Counted from the first letter of the stretch, positions 46,793-57,035 are shown. The stretch: DNA of 64,000 nucleotides from Chloroflexi bacterium AL-N1 (GCA_013122435.1 WYDT01000037.1:1-64000); one strand, 5' to 3'. Translations and numbers: made by a program. Notes: a model not told the origin generated them from the sequence alone.

Positions 46793-46964
46793 TGAACACT
46801 CTGTTATCCTGTTTTCGTTTGGGTTTAGGTGGTTGTCATTCCTCTTTGCTATACTCTATTGTGTAACAGCGGAGACAACTTGGTGGAACGTGGGCGAATG
46901 ATCAGATGTGGCGATAAATCAGTGGAACGTGGAAAATTTATCGGATGTGGTCGTGGAGGGACCA

Positions 46965-47978
46965 ATGGATCTGGCAATCATAATTGTCAACTGGAATGGT
47001 CGGGATTTACTGTGGCGGTGTTTGGAATCAATTGACAACACAGCAGGTGATCTAAACTACACAACAGTCGTCGTTGATAATGGATCAACTGATGGCAGCC
47101 AGGCTATGGTCCATACCGAGTTTCCCGCTGTAACTTTAATTGCTAACGACAAAAATCTTGGGTTTGGGGCAGCCAACAACGTTGGCATGCGTGCGAATCT
47201 GGTAGAACACACCACTGCACAACTACCGACACACCCGCTACCACCTTCGGCGCTCTTTTCAGGCCACTATCAATTCGCTGCTGACTACCTCCTTTTACTC
47301 AACCCCGATACAGTTGTGCAGCCTGGTGCGTTACAGGCGCTCGTGCAGTTTATGCGCGATCATCCACACATCGGTATCGCCGGTGCACAATTGCAGAACG
47401 AGGATGGTAGTTTCCAGGCATCATATGTCGATTTTCCCTGTCTCAAGCAAGAATTTATGATCCTGACCGGCCTCGGTCGTAAACTGCAAAATCCCGCCTA
47501 TCCATCGGCAAGTCATACCGCCAGCCAGACGCCCCGCGACGATGTGGACTATGTCATTGGTGCGTGTATGATCGCTCGCAGCACTGCCGTTCAGGATGTA
47601 GGGCTTTTCGACGAAGGGTTCTTTATGTACGCCGAAGAGGTCGATTGGTGCTACCGCTTTCACGCGGCTGGCTGGTCGGTCGGGTATGTATCAGACGCGC
47701 TGATCACCCATCTCGGTGGTGGCAGTACACGGCAGGTTCGGCCACAAATGTTAGCAGAGTTGTATCGCAGCCGCGTACATTTTTTTCATAAACACTACAA
47801 TTTTCTATCGACACTTGCGCTCCGTAGTCTGTTGTTGCTGATGAACGGGTTCAAAATGCTTCGTTCACGCATACGTCGTGGTACTATCGATGGGACCCCG
47901 CCCTTGCCATGGTCATTGTTACGCTATGCGTTAACAGATAGTCATGCAGGGATAGCCCTGCATAAATCACAGGGCTAA
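46965..47978 (+). CDS. Family 2 glycosyltransferase
   Basis: 337 residues from ATG 46965 (GTGGAGGGACCA). MDLAIIIVNWNGRDLLWRCL, VVDNGSTDGSQ and LGFGAANNVGMR form the GT-A nucleotide-sugar site; DYLLLLNPDTVV holds the DxD-like motif; DYVIGACMIAR and FMYAEEVDWCYR match rhamnosyltransferase-like GT2 enzymes. First gene of the glycan cluster. Confidence 0.93.
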   Translation: MDLAIIIVNWNGRDLLWRCLESIDNTAGDLNYTTVVVDNGSTDGSQAMVHTEFPAVTLIANDKNLGFGAANNVGMRANLVEHTTAQLPTHPLPPSALFSGHYQFAADYLLLLNPDTVVQPGALQALVQFMRDHPHIGIAGAQLQNEDGSFQASYVDFPCLKQEFMILTGLGRKLQNPAYPSASHTASQTPRDDVDYVIGACMIARSTAVQDVGLFDEGFFMYAEEVDWCYRFHAAGWSVGYVSDALITHLGGGSTRQVRPQMLAELYRSRVHFFHKHYNFLSTLALRSLLLLMNGFKMLRSRIRRGTIDGTPPLPWSLLRYALTDSHAGIALHKSQG

Positions 47979-48039
47979 TTGCATCGTTCGGACCACATTA
48001 CTCTTTTCCGATAACTGTTTCAGCATAAAGGTATGGTCT

Positions 48040-49635
48040 ATGCGCGGTCTCCTTACACGACGCGACTCAATCCTCATCTTCCTCATACTACTCCTGGCCT
48101 ATGGTTATGTCATGCCACGCTGGGCCGACTGGAGCCAGAATTCGCGGGTCAACCTAGTGCGCGCAATGGTTGAACAGGGTACCACCCGTATTGATGCGTA
48201 TGTCGAAAATACCGGGGACTATGCGCTGTTCGAGGGCCACGCCTACACCGACAAAGCCCCTGGCCCAGCGTTCGCGGGGCTGCCATTCTACGCTGCAGTC
48301 TCGCCCCTACTCGACCAGCCCTTTATCGCCAGCAAACTTGCGGGATTAGCTGGTGGGGGCGCAATGTCCAGCACGCTCAATCCTGAAGGCACTGGCATTC
48401 AAAACGACAAGATCCGTCATTTTGTAGCCCTACTTACTGTTACCATAACAACTGTGGCCATTCCAGCAGCAGCTTTCGGCGTACTCCTGTATGCCACACT
48501 GGGATGGTTCGGGTTCTCCCGAGGGATACGTCTCGTCGTGACCCTCGGATATGCGTTGGCAACACCTGCACTGGCGTATGCAGGCAACTTTTACAGCCAT
48601 CAGTTTACGGCTGTGTTGCTCTTCGGCGCCTTTGCATTGTTGTTGGGTGTTGGGGAGACGCGGTTAGGAGATAGCACCAGGGAATCGCAAGGCGCAGCAT
48701 TCTCGCTACCACGTAACCGCACCTCCTCAAGACCTATAAGACGCGCACTATTGTTTGGTTTATTATGTGGCTTTGCGCTGATCAGTGAATATCCGTCCAC
48801 CATTATTATTGCAGCATTCGGCGTGGTAGCACTCTTGCGGTTCACACCACGGCAGCTTGGAGTCGCTGTGGTTGGTGGCCTGTTACCACTGATGTTAATG
48901 ACCATCTACGACTTGCGCTCCTTTGGCACGATTATTCCGGTTGGCTATGCTCACTCGGCGCTGTGGCAGGATCAGCATCACACCGGCTTTCTGAGCATTA
49001 CGTACCCACGACCTGAAGCACTGTGGGGCTTAACCTTTAGTCCGTTTCGCGGCCTCTTCGTGCGTGCGCCATGGTTGCTTCTGGCGGTTCCAGGGTTTGT
49101 GTTGTGGTGGCGCACGCGTGAACAGCGCACGGCCTGGTGGGTCGCACTGGTCGCTACGGTAGGGTTGACGCTGTTTTATGGGTCGTCGGTTATGTGGTGG
49201 GGTGGCTACGGGGTCGGTCCTCGCTATCTTGTCCCGATGTTGCCCTTCCTGGCCCTTGCCACGGCTTATGCCATTCGATGGCTCTGGACAAGCCTCGCTG
49301 GTCGTGTGGCAACTATCGCACTGGTCAGCGTCTCGGGTGTGTTGACCTGGGCCGAAACAGTGGCAGGACAAACACTCCCTCCGGACTCGTTTCGGCAACC
49401 ATGGTTTGAGTACACCGTACCAGCCTGGATAGAAGGCCATATTGCCCGCAACTTCGGCATGGCGCTGGGGCTTCAGGGTGTCGCCAGTCTCATACCACTT
49501 GCAATCTTAATGGCGCTCATGCTGACATTTTTGCTGGTGCCACGTCGACCATTGGCAGCACAGGAAGCGGCTACCGAGCAGTGCAATAGGCCAACACCAG
49601 CAACATCTGTTGTGAGTGAAAAACCATCGGGGTAG
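48040..49635 (+). CDS. GT-C-type polytopic membrane protein
   Basis: 531 residues with about 12 membrane helices. A large early loop, 'RVNLVRAMVEQGTTRIDAYV' and 'GHAYTDKAPGPAFAGLPFYA', is a pattern seen in predicted membrane glycosyltransferases of the GT-C/GT39 fold. It presumably uses a lipid-linked sugar at the outer face. The last ~30 residues are a disordered tail. Follows the GT2 gene by 61 bases. Confidence 0.75.
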   Translation: MRGLLTRRDSILIFLILLLAYGYVMPRWADWSQNSRVNLVRAMVEQGTTRIDAYVENTGDYALFEGHAYTDKAPGPAFAGLPFYAAVSPLLDQPFIASKLAGLAGGGAMSSTLNPEGTGIQNDKIRHFVALLTVTITTVAIPAAAFGVLLYATLGWFGFSRGIRLVVTLGYALATPALAYAGNFYSHQFTAVLLFGAFALLLGVGETRLGDSTRESQGAAFSLPRNRTSSRPIRRALLFGLLCGFALISEYPSTIIIAAFGVVALLRFTPRQLGVAVVGGLLPLMLMTIYDLRSFGTIIPVGYAHSALWQDQHHTGFLSITYPRPEALWGLTFSPFRGLFVRAPWLLLAVPGFVLWWRTREQRTAWWVALVATVGLTLFYGSSVMWWGGYGVGPRYLVPMLPFLALATAYAIRWLWTSLAGRVATIALVSVSGVLTWAETVAGQTLPPDSFRQPWFEYTVPAWIEGHIARNFGMALGLQGVASLIPLAILMALMLTFLLVPRRPLAAQEAATEQCNRPTPATSVVSEKPSG

Positions 49636-49647
49636 TAGGTAGTACAT

Positions 49648-49803
49648 CCCTACGCATTCGCCCTGATAGACGAAGAGAAAAAGCTTGTTGCTGTCTTCAC
49701 TGAGCATTGTGGGTATCACATCTTTTCTCTCTTTGGAGCAAAAGTAAAAGAAATTACTGAAGATGTTTATGTTGATGACGCCTATGAAGAGTGGGCAGAT
49801 TAG
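49648..49803 (+). pseudogene. C-terminal remnant of a small protein, no start codon
   Basis: An open frame reads PYAFALIDEEKKLVAVFTEH, CGYHIFSLFGAKVKEITEDV and YVDDAYEEWAD to a TAG. The sequence is protein-like, with amphipathic strands, but has only GTA codons after the upstream stop. It lies between two co-directional glycan genes, so it looks like a relic of a lost insertion. Confidence 0.5.
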
Positions 49804-49856
49804 TAACCTTTGCAAGGTAGCATTACAAATACTAAAAATAGTATAATGAGGTAGGC

Positions 49857-51626
49857 ATGTCCGTTGTCCCTAATACCCTTATTGATACAAAAGTCCGTCG
49901 ATCTTCGCATCTTGCATTGTGGCGTGAGCGCTTGCTCGTTGTGGGCTTTGTACTGCTCTTATTGATCATCACTGCGGTGCCGTATGTGTACGGATATCTA
50001 AGCGCTCCTGAAGGTCGGGTGTTTCAAGGTATTGTGTTCAATGTCGCCGATATCACACAGTACTGGTCGTGGATGCGCGACCACGGCACTGCGCTCATGG
50101 TGTCCAACCGCATGACACCTGAACCCAACGATCCGGCATTGTTCAACACCCTCTGGTTGGCACTCGGGCAATTTCAGCAGGTGATCGGCTGGAGTGAGCC
50201 GGTCATGTATCAACTTCTGCGAGTCGTTGGCGGGGGGGCATTCCTGCTCACGCTGTGGTGGTTTGTTGGGCTGCTGGTGGCCGAACGCAGCAAACGCTGG
50301 GTGACTTACCTCGTAGCAACACTCGGCGGCGGGCTGGGGTGGATCTGGGTCATCGACAAATATGTGAATGGCCTGACTGATGTGCGCTTCCCGCTCGATC
50401 TGTACGTGGTTGAGCCAAACACCCTCTTTGCGCTGCTCACACTCCCACACTTCCTCGTCGCGGCGGCGTTGTTGCTGGCCACATTTGGCTGCTTCCTCCT
50501 CGCCGAACGCCAGAACGACGATTGGCGTGGCTATGCCCTGTCGACCATGTGGGCACTCTTACTTGGTGTCCAGCACGCCTATGATCTCTTGATGATCTAC
50601 TTCATTTTAGGTGCCTATGTGCTGCTGCAATTCATCAAGGCCCGCCGTATTCTCTGGGGGCGCTTCTGGGGTCTGGCTGCAGTCGGGTTCCTCTCCTTCC
50701 CACCAGCAGGCTACTTTACCTTTCTTACGACACAAAACCCACTCTGGCGCGAAATTCTCGATCAGTTCAGCAATGCCGGTGTCTTTACACCAAACCTGCT
50801 GCATATTCCCATCCTGCTTGGCATCACGTTTATCATTACAATCATCTATGGCATCGACAGAATCAGAAACTCTGGAAGGACGATCTTTGCACGAAGCGAC
50901 CGAACCACACCAGCGCCACTCTTCAACACACAGTTTCTCTGGGTATGGGCGATAGTCGGCTTTGGTCTGCTCTATATTCCGGCAGACTTCCAAATTCACA
51001 TGCTCAATCCATACCAGGTGCCGCTGGCGCTGTTGGCCACACATGCGCTCTGGCAATGGACGGCCACACGTCGCGATGCAGAGTCGCATGCCCAAGATAG
51101 TAAAACAACGAAATCACGCTGGTCACTGCTTAAGAGTCGTCGATTCCTGGCGATCCTCTTCATCCTGGCGGTGTTGCCAACCAATCTGTATCTGTGGAGT
51201 TGGCGTATCATCGATCTGAGGCGCGCCGAGGCACCCTTCTACCTTTCACCGGACGAGGTGACGGTTTTAGACTGGCTCGAAGAGCGCAGTAGCGAAAACG
51301 CGGTGGTCTTTAGCGGGATGGAGATTGGGCAGTATGTACCAGCGTTGACCGGACATCGCGCGTTCCTCAGCCATTGGGCAATGACAGTTGGCTTCTTCGA
51401 GAAACGCGAAACGGTCAAGGCGTTCTACGACTCTGCCACACCAGCCGAAGATCGCTATCAACTTCTGAACCGTTATGATGTACAATATGTGGTATACGGT
51501 ATCGAAGAACACACACTTGGCGCACAACATAGCAACATCGGTAGTTTCGATCCAGCAACCGATACACGGTTTGAGGAAGTGTTTACGACAGCGGAGGTGG
51601 TAGTATTTCAGGTTGAGCGCGAGTAA
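49857..51626 (+). CDS. GT-C-like membrane protein
   Basis: 589 residues with about 11 helices; acidic loop motif 'FNVADITQYWSWMRDHG' and a soluble C-terminal domain of about 130 residues (DEVTVLDWLEERSSENAVVF, AFLSHWAMTVGFF) typical of large predicted glycosyltransferases or O-antigen-type enzymes in Chloroflexota. Substrate unknown. Part of the same-direction cluster. Confidence 0.7.
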   Translation: MSVVPNTLIDTKVRRSSHLALWRERLLVVGFVLLLLIITAVPYVYGYLSAPEGRVFQGIVFNVADITQYWSWMRDHGTALMVSNRMTPEPNDPALFNTLWLALGQFQQVIGWSEPVMYQLLRVVGGGAFLLTLWWFVGLLVAERSKRWVTYLVATLGGGLGWIWVIDKYVNGLTDVRFPLDLYVVEPNTLFALLTLPHFLVAAALLLATFGCFLLAERQNDDWRGYALSTMWALLLGVQHAYDLLMIYFILGAYVLLQFIKARRILWGRFWGLAAVGFLSFPPAGYFTFLTTQNPLWREILDQFSNAGVFTPNLLHIPILLGITFIITIIYGIDRIRNSGRTIFARSDRTTPAPLFNTQFLWVWAIVGFGLLYIPADFQIHMLNPYQVPLALLATHALWQWTATRRDAESHAQDSKTTKSRWSLLKSRRFLAILFILAVLPTNLYLWSWRIIDLRRAEAPFYLSPDEVTVLDWLEERSSENAVVFSGMEIGQYVPALTGHRAFLSHWAMTVGFFEKRETVKAFYDSATPAEDRYQLLNRYDVQYVVYGIEEHTLGAQHSNIGSFDPATDTRFEEVFTTAEVVVFQVERE

Positions 51627-51656
51627 ACACAAACAACAACCTGGGGAGGTTCTTGT

Positions 51657-53204
51657 TTGCAGCACGACATTCCAGCCCCTCGTTCCTCACAGGCACACAC
51701 ACCATCAGTCGCGCTCTGGCAACACCTGGGGCAGTTAAGCGCACTTGATTGGTCGTATGGTCTGGTGCTAACGCTGGCCATCGTCTTACTGACTGTCAAT
51801 CTCACAACCTATCCTGTCCCGTGGTTTGATGAAGGGTATTTTCTCAGCGTCGCCAAAACACTCGCGCAGGATGGCCTGTACGCCCTTCCCGACAGCGCTG
51901 GCCCACGGATGATGGACTCATCCATCGGCAGTGGACCAACACTCATTGTACCCATTGCGCTGATGTTCGAGGTCGCTGGCGTAGGCATGCTCCAGGCACG
52001 GCTCGTAGCAGTAGCCATGGGGGTGTTTGCCCTCGGTGTCTATATCGTTCTGGCACGTCGTCTGGTTGGCCCCAGCGCAGCACTCGGCGCGACGGTATTG
52101 CTGCTGGCAGGCACACCAGAACCATATACCGGATTTGTGATGCTGTCTCGCCAGGCCCTCGGCGAAGTCCTGGCACTGGGGTGGTTTATATGCGGAATCT
52201 GGTTCTGGTTGCGTGCCCACGACAACAGGCGTTCACGCTGGAGATGGCTCATTTTCTCTGGCCTCGCATTTGGCTTTGCCATCGTCACCAAATCACAGAG
52301 TCAGGTCGTGCTACCTATTGTGTTAGCGGCCATATGCCTTGCAGATCGGTTGTACTATCGCCAATCGAGTTGGATGGCCTTTATCGTGCCGGGGGTCGTG
52401 GCAGCCAGTTATGCTGCAGCGTGGTACGGCGTGCAGTTGATAGTTCTGGGTATGGCTGGTTTTGTTGAAAATATGAACATGTTGCGTATCGGTGCGGCCA
52501 CTATTTCGCCTGGATTTGATCTATCACTGGTACAGAATGCCATCGGAGCACTCTGGCGCAGTGGCTTTTTACTCTGGGGCATGCCCGGATTGCTCTATGG
52601 TGCCTGGCTGTCACGCTCTCGTGACCGCAGCGGACTCGCCCACGCCTGGGTTTTGGCACTCGTGGTCATCTGGTTGATCTGGTTTGTATTCTTCTCGATC
52701 GGATGGGCACGTTATGGATTTGTCGCTCTGGCTTTGCTCCCGATTTGGAGCGTCAGCTTAATCTATGCTACGATTCGCAGCAATGGAAAGTGGGTTCGAG
52801 GAGTTGTCGCAGTAGCCGTTGTCGCATTGCTCACCTACAACAGTTACCCGTTACTGATCGGCATCTTTGGCCCGCAAGATAACAGCGCGGCGACATTTAG
52901 CGCTTATCTGAATGAACACATTCCGTCTGATGCGGTGGTCGAAAGCTGGGAGTGGAATTTGGATGTGACAGCTCCACAACGATTCCACCACCCACCGTCG
53001 CTGGTGCTCTATCAGGCCATCGACGTGATGCAGCGGGGCAAACAACTGCCACCAGATGCCTATGATCCCGCTGTTGGACAAGCCGAGTATCTGATTGACG
53101 GGCCGTTCAGTAGTTGGACCGGCATCTATCGCACCTATATCGAACAATACGGAGACCACCTGGTCTCACACGGACCATATACGCTCTACAGGATTGACCG
53201 ATGA
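51657..53204 (+). CDS. Glycosyltransferase family 39-like membrane protein
   Basis: 515 residues from a TTG at 51657, with GGGGAGGTTCTTGT upstream. The first loop has PWFDEGYFLSVAKTLAQDGL, the 'DE' pair typical of ArnT/PMT-type enzymes, then about 11 membrane helices. It probably moves a sugar from a polyprenyl carrier. Its stop overlaps the next start by four bases (ATGA), giving translational coupling. Confidence 0.85.
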   Translation: MQHDIPAPRSSQAHTPSVALWQHLGQLSALDWSYGLVLTLAIVLLTVNLTTYPVPWFDEGYFLSVAKTLAQDGLYALPDSAGPRMMDSSIGSGPTLIVPIALMFEVAGVGMLQARLVAVAMGVFALGVYIVLARRLVGPSAALGATVLLLAGTPEPYTGFVMLSRQALGEVLALGWFICGIWFWLRAHDNRRSRWRWLIFSGLAFGFAIVTKSQSQVVLPIVLAAICLADRLYYRQSSWMAFIVPGVVAASYAAAWYGVQLIVLGMAGFVENMNMLRIGAATISPGFDLSLVQNAIGALWRSGFLLWGMPGLLYGAWLSRSRDRSGLAHAWVLALVVIWLIWFVFFSIGWARYGFVALALLPIWSVSLIYATIRSNGKWVRGVVAVAVVALLTYNSYPLLIGIFGPQDNSAATFSAYLNEHIPSDAVVESWEWNLDVTAPQRFHHPPSLVLYQAIDVMQRGKQLPPDAYDPAVGQAEYLIDGPFSSWTGIYRTYIEQYGDHLVSHGPYTLYRIDR

Positions 53205-54448
53205 ATATTTTGTTGCTCACCCAGGTGGTGCCCTATCCGCCCGATAGTGGCCCCAAAATCAAAACCTATCACCTCTTGCAGCACCTTGCCTCACACCATC
53301 ATGTTACGCTGGTTACCTTCACGCGCAATGCACAGGAGGAACAGGATGCAGACGCGCTGCGCTCGATCTGTGCAGCCGTGCACACCGTCACATTGCAACG
53401 CTCACGTGTACACGATGTGATTGGGCTTGGTCGCAGTGTCTTAAGTGGGCGCCCATGGATTATTGAACGAGATGATAATAAAAAAATGCGCCAGGTGTTA
53501 GCGGACATTATACAGCAGGCGAAAGATGCTGGAGAGCCCTTTGACCTTGTGCACGCAGATCAACTGAACATGGCACAGTTCGCCGAGCCATTGGCGCTCC
53601 CACGGCTCCTTGATCAGCACAACGCAGTCTGGACGGTCTTCAAACGGTTGGCGCTCAGCGAACGGAGCCCATTGCGCCTCTTGTGGGAGCGTGAGTGGCG
53701 TCTGCTGAAGCGCTACGAAGGGCAGATCTGTCAGGACTTTGAGGCCATCACAACGGTCAGTGAAGAAGATCGCCAGGCGTTGATTGAGGCGATTGGCGCC
53801 CCACGCGAAATGACCGTCATTCCCATCGCTGTTGATGCCGAGGCAGAACAACCCATTCCACGCGTCCCCAACTCACGCGGTATTATCAGCCTGGCAACCA
53901 TGATGTGGCCACCAAATATCGATGGTGTGATATGGTTTGCACGTGAGATCTACCCCCTCATCAAACAACAGATTGATGGTACGCACTTTTTTGTGGTGGG
54001 ACAGCGACCAGTAGCCGAAGTGCGCGCACTTCCCGAAGACGATGCCACTATCGAAGTAACCGGCTATGTGCCCAACCCCACACCCTATATCGCCAACTCA
54101 GCCTGTCTCATCGTACCGCTGCGGAGTGGTGGTGGCATGCGTGTCAAAATCCTCGAAGCGTTGGCACGTGACATCCCCATCGTGTCAACCACGATTGGCT
54201 GTGAGGGGATTGACCTTACGCCTGGTGAACACCTCCTTGTTGCCGATACACCCCCTGAATTTGCGGCTGCTGTTGTACGATTGATCCAGGACCCGGCGCT
54301 TGGTGTGCAGATCGCCGCAGCTGGACGCCAACGTCTGTTAGAACTGTACGACTGGCGCACTGTGTGTCCCACGATGGACGCCGTGTACGAACAAATGACT
54401 GGCAAACAGGCCAAACCACAACACGTCGAAGGAGCCGTGACCACATGA
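53201..54448 (+). CDS. Family 4 glycosyltransferase
   Basis: 415 residues. MNILLLTQVVPYPPDSGPKI starts the acceptor lobe; ATMMWPPNIDGVIWFAREIY, VTGYVPNPTPYIANSACLIV and RSGGGMRVKILEALARDIPI form the UDP/GDP-sugar site, with the Glu of 'ILEALA'. A retaining cytoplasmic enzyme of glycan assembly. ATGA overlaps with both neighbours. Confidence 0.92.
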   Translation: MNILLLTQVVPYPPDSGPKIKTYHLLQHLASHHHVTLVTFTRNAQEEQDADALRSICAAVHTVTLQRSRVHDVIGLGRSVLSGRPWIIERDDNKKMRQVLADIIQQAKDAGEPFDLVHADQLNMAQFAEPLALPRLLDQHNAVWTVFKRLALSERSPLRLLWEREWRLLKRYEGQICQDFEAITTVSEEDRQALIEAIGAPREMTVIPIAVDAEAEQPIPRVPNSRGIISLATMMWPPNIDGVIWFAREIYPLIKQQIDGTHFFVVGQRPVAEVRALPEDDATIEVTGYVPNPTPYIANSACLIVPLRSGGGMRVKILEALARDIPIVSTTIGCEGIDLTPGEHLLVADTPPEFAAAVVRLIQDPALGVQIAAAGRQRLLELYDWRTVCPTMDAVYEQMTGKQAKPQHVEGAVTT

Positions 54449-55728
54449 ATATTCTATTCGTTGCTCCGTATGTCCCATCACCCATTCGTGTGCGACCATA
54501 CAATTTCATCCGCGCACTCGCACGGCGTGGCAATAACATCACACTCGTATGTAGTACCGACAAAGGCGACCAGGCAGCCCTGGCCGAAATGCAATCGATC
54601 TGCACCCGCGTCCTGACAGCACCACTCGGCAAAGCTGGTATGCTCTGGAATGCCTTCTGTGCCCTACCCGGTCATTTGCCATTTCAAGCGGCACTAAACA
54701 ACTCCTCACGACTATTGACGCTGGTTCACACAGAAGCACGTAGTAGACAGCACGATGTGGCCCATGTCGAGCATCTACGGGCATCCGCACTTGGAGCAGA
54801 ACTGCGCGGTCTGCCGGCAGTCCTCGACTCGGTCGATTGCATCAGCATGCTGTTTGAACGCACGCTCCGTGGCAGTCCTTCGCTCAAAAGTCGTGCGATG
54901 GCACTGGTCGATCTGGCACGTACTCGCACCTACGAGGCGAGCTATCTCACCCGCTACGAACGAGTCATTATCTCATCGCCGGAGGATGCGTGGGCACTAG
55001 AGATGCTGCGAACCATGCAAGATCAGGCCAATGAAGAACGCACCATTGCCGCATCTCCCGTTACAGTCATTCCAAACGGCGTCGATCTGGACTACTTTGC
55101 CCCACAGCCACGCACACGCGCCCCAGCAACCATCGTATTTAGTGGCAAGATGAGCTATCACGCCAATACTGCCGCAGCACTCTTGCTGGTGCAAGACATT
55201 ATGCCGCTGGTGTGGGAGCGGCGCCCCGATGCACGGGTGGTGATTGCCGGAAGTGCTCCACCACGTGAAGTGCAGGCATTAGATGGCGACCCACGTGTGA
55301 CGGTAACGGGCTACCTTCCCGATCTGCGGCCATCAATCGCCAGCGCTACACTCGCTGTATGTCCATTGCGCTATGGAGTAGGTATTCAGAACAAAGTGCT
55401 GGAAGCCATGGCGCTCGCCACCCCGTCAGTAGTTGCACGGCAGGCCACCCAGGCACTTCAAGTAATCGATGGACGTGATGTGTTTCTGGCTGAACAGCCC
55501 CACGAATACGCTCAGGCCATCCTCACGCTAATCAACGATACATGGCTGGCAACACAGATTGGACAGGCTGGACGGCGCTATGTTGAGCAGCACCACGACT
55601 GGGATAGCGCTGCCCAGCAACTGGAGGTGGTCTACCGACAGGCGATGGCCCGCACCAACGGCAAATCATCACGACGCGAAAAGATGGGGATGAGTGATGC
55701 GCTGGGGTACACCACCGAAAGACCGTAA
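54445..55728 (+). CDS. Family 4 glycosyltransferase (paralogue of the preceding gene)
   Basis: 427 residues from ATG 54445, overlapping the previous stop by four bases. MNILFVAPYVPSPIRVRPYN and VTGYLPDLRPSIASATLAVC, RYGVGIQNKVLEAMALATPS repeat the architecture of its neighbour, so a tandem duplication followed by divergence is likely. Probably adds another sugar of the same glycan. Last intact gene of the cluster. Confidence 0.92.
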   Translation: MNILFVAPYVPSPIRVRPYNFIRALARRGNNITLVCSTDKGDQAALAEMQSICTRVLTAPLGKAGMLWNAFCALPGHLPFQAALNNSSRLLTLVHTEARSRQHDVAHVEHLRASALGAELRGLPAVLDSVDCISMLFERTLRGSPSLKSRAMALVDLARTRTYEASYLTRYERVIISSPEDAWALEMLRTMQDQANEERTIAASPVTVIPNGVDLDYFAPQPRTRAPATIVFSGKMSYHANTAAALLLVQDIMPLVWERRPDARVVIAGSAPPREVQALDGDPRVTVTGYLPDLRPSIASATLAVCPLRYGVGIQNKVLEAMALATPSVVARQATQALQVIDGRDVFLAEQPHEYAQAILTLINDTWLATQIGQAGRRYVEQHHDWDSAAQQLEVVYRQAMARTNGKSSRREKMGMSDALGYTTERP

Positions 55729-55733
55729 CAGCA

Positions 55734-56624
55734 ATGCTATCACATGTACCTTTTCGGTGGAACATCACCAGGCGCGAGCAATTAGGGCGTCTGGCAACAG
55801 ACGAAGGTGAACTACCATATCCAACATTTACGGATGAACTACTGGAGTGTTGTGCGCGGATTTTCTCTTTTTGCGGTGATGCAGACCTCTACTTCATAGG
55901 GCGCTCACCTGAAAGCCTGTTCGGTTATTTGAGTGGTCTCCTTGCTCCAACATCGTGGGCAAATCGTTGTGTGCTGCTCAATCTCTCCCTTCGCAACTAC
56001 ATGTTCGATAGCCATCACAGAAGCTAACCCCACCCTCCTGCACCGTACCAATCCTGGATCTATCACGCTTGTTCGTCATCATCTCCAGGCGCTTAAACTT
56101 ACACCACAAGACATTATTACACACCCACGAACGATTGCGTTTGTAGATCTGGTTGCCTCTGGAACAACTTTCAAACACATGGCAGAAATCCTCTTTGAGT
56201 GGACTCGTGAGTCGCGTCTGAGTCTGAAAGCCCTGAAACAGCATCTCCGTTTCATCGGCATCACCCCAGACAGAAAACCAGCCCCAATGCATGGCGTTGG
56301 CAACAACAGCATCGCTGGGTACAGCAACTACATCCTGGTGCCATTAAAAATGTGTCCATTCCTGCTCATCTGTGGAACTATCTGGGTAATAATCAGGACA
56401 AGGTTGCTCAATCCAATCCGCCCTGGCGCTGGAACGACCACCAGATGAGCCAGCCTTTTTACAACGGCGCTGTACGGGCTGCTCTTGAACTTGCAAGCCG
56501 TCTCTATGATCTGGGAAACTCTGCGGAACATCGACGTCGCTTTGCAGCACACCTGGCACGCGCGCCAGGCATCAAACACCAGTGGTATCGAACGATTATG
56601 CATGAGCTAGGCAGAATTGGTTGA
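55734..56624 (+). pseudogene. Phosphoribosyltransferase-like gene with two frameshifts
   Basis: Three frames together make one protein: FFCG-type text SFCGDADLYFIGRSPESLFG ... LLNLSLRNY; then LVRHHLQALKLTPQDIITHP, TIAFVDLVASGTTFKHMAEI; then WRWQQQHRWVQQLHPGAIKN, SIPAHLWNYLGNNQDKVAQS to GIKHQWYRTIMHELGRIG. 'IAFVDLVASGTTF' is the PRPP-binding-like loop. Shifts fall near 56000-56040 and 56270-56290. The start is also uncertain. No intact product is possible as read. Confidence 0.75.
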
Positions 56625-56699
56625 CTTTGACGTAGCAACTATCTGTTAAAGATATGGCATACTAAGAGTATATCGATTTTTAGCTTGAAGGGGAGTACC

Positions 56700-56960
56700 A
56701 TGTCTGACTTACAAACACAATTTGAGACAGCAGCGGCAGACGCACAGAAGCTGGCAAAACGACCAGACAATGAAACGATGCTTCAGCTCTATGCGCTGTA
56801 CAAACAAGCTACTTCTGGTGATGTTAGCGGGAATCGACCGGGGATGCTCGATATGGTCGGGCGTGCGAAATATGATGCATGGGCGAAACACAAGGGAGAG
56901 GCAAAAGAGACAGCAATTCAGAAGTATGTTGATCTGGTCGATAAGCTCAAGGGAACGTAG
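56700..56960 (+). CDS. Acyl-CoA-binding protein
   Basis: 86 residues, GGGGAGTACC before the ATG. FETAAADAQKLAKRPDNETM, LQLYALYKQATSGDVSGNRP and GRAKYDAWAKHKGEAKE contain the ligand-binding Tyr, Lys and Trp positions of the ACBP family. It binds medium- and long-chain acyl-CoA in the cytoplasm. Ubiquitous in eukaryotes and scattered in bacteria. Ends at a shared hairpin convergent with serC. Confidence 0.95.
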   Translation: MSDLQTQFETAAADAQKLAKRPDNETMLQLYALYKQATSGDVSGNRPGMLDMVGRAKYDAWAKHKGEAKETAIQKYVDLVDKLKGT

Positions 56961-56996
56961 AGGCGACATTTGTGCCATCTGAAAAAGGTAGGGGTA

Positions 56997-57020
56997 AGGC
57001 GCATGGGGAGCCATGCGCCT
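56997..57020. terminator. Shared terminator of the ACBP and serC genes
   Basis: AGGCGCATGG-GGAG-CCATGCGCCT, a perfect 10-bp stem in the convergent gap. Confidence 0.8.
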
Positions 57021-57035
57021 CACATTTCTGGAGAC

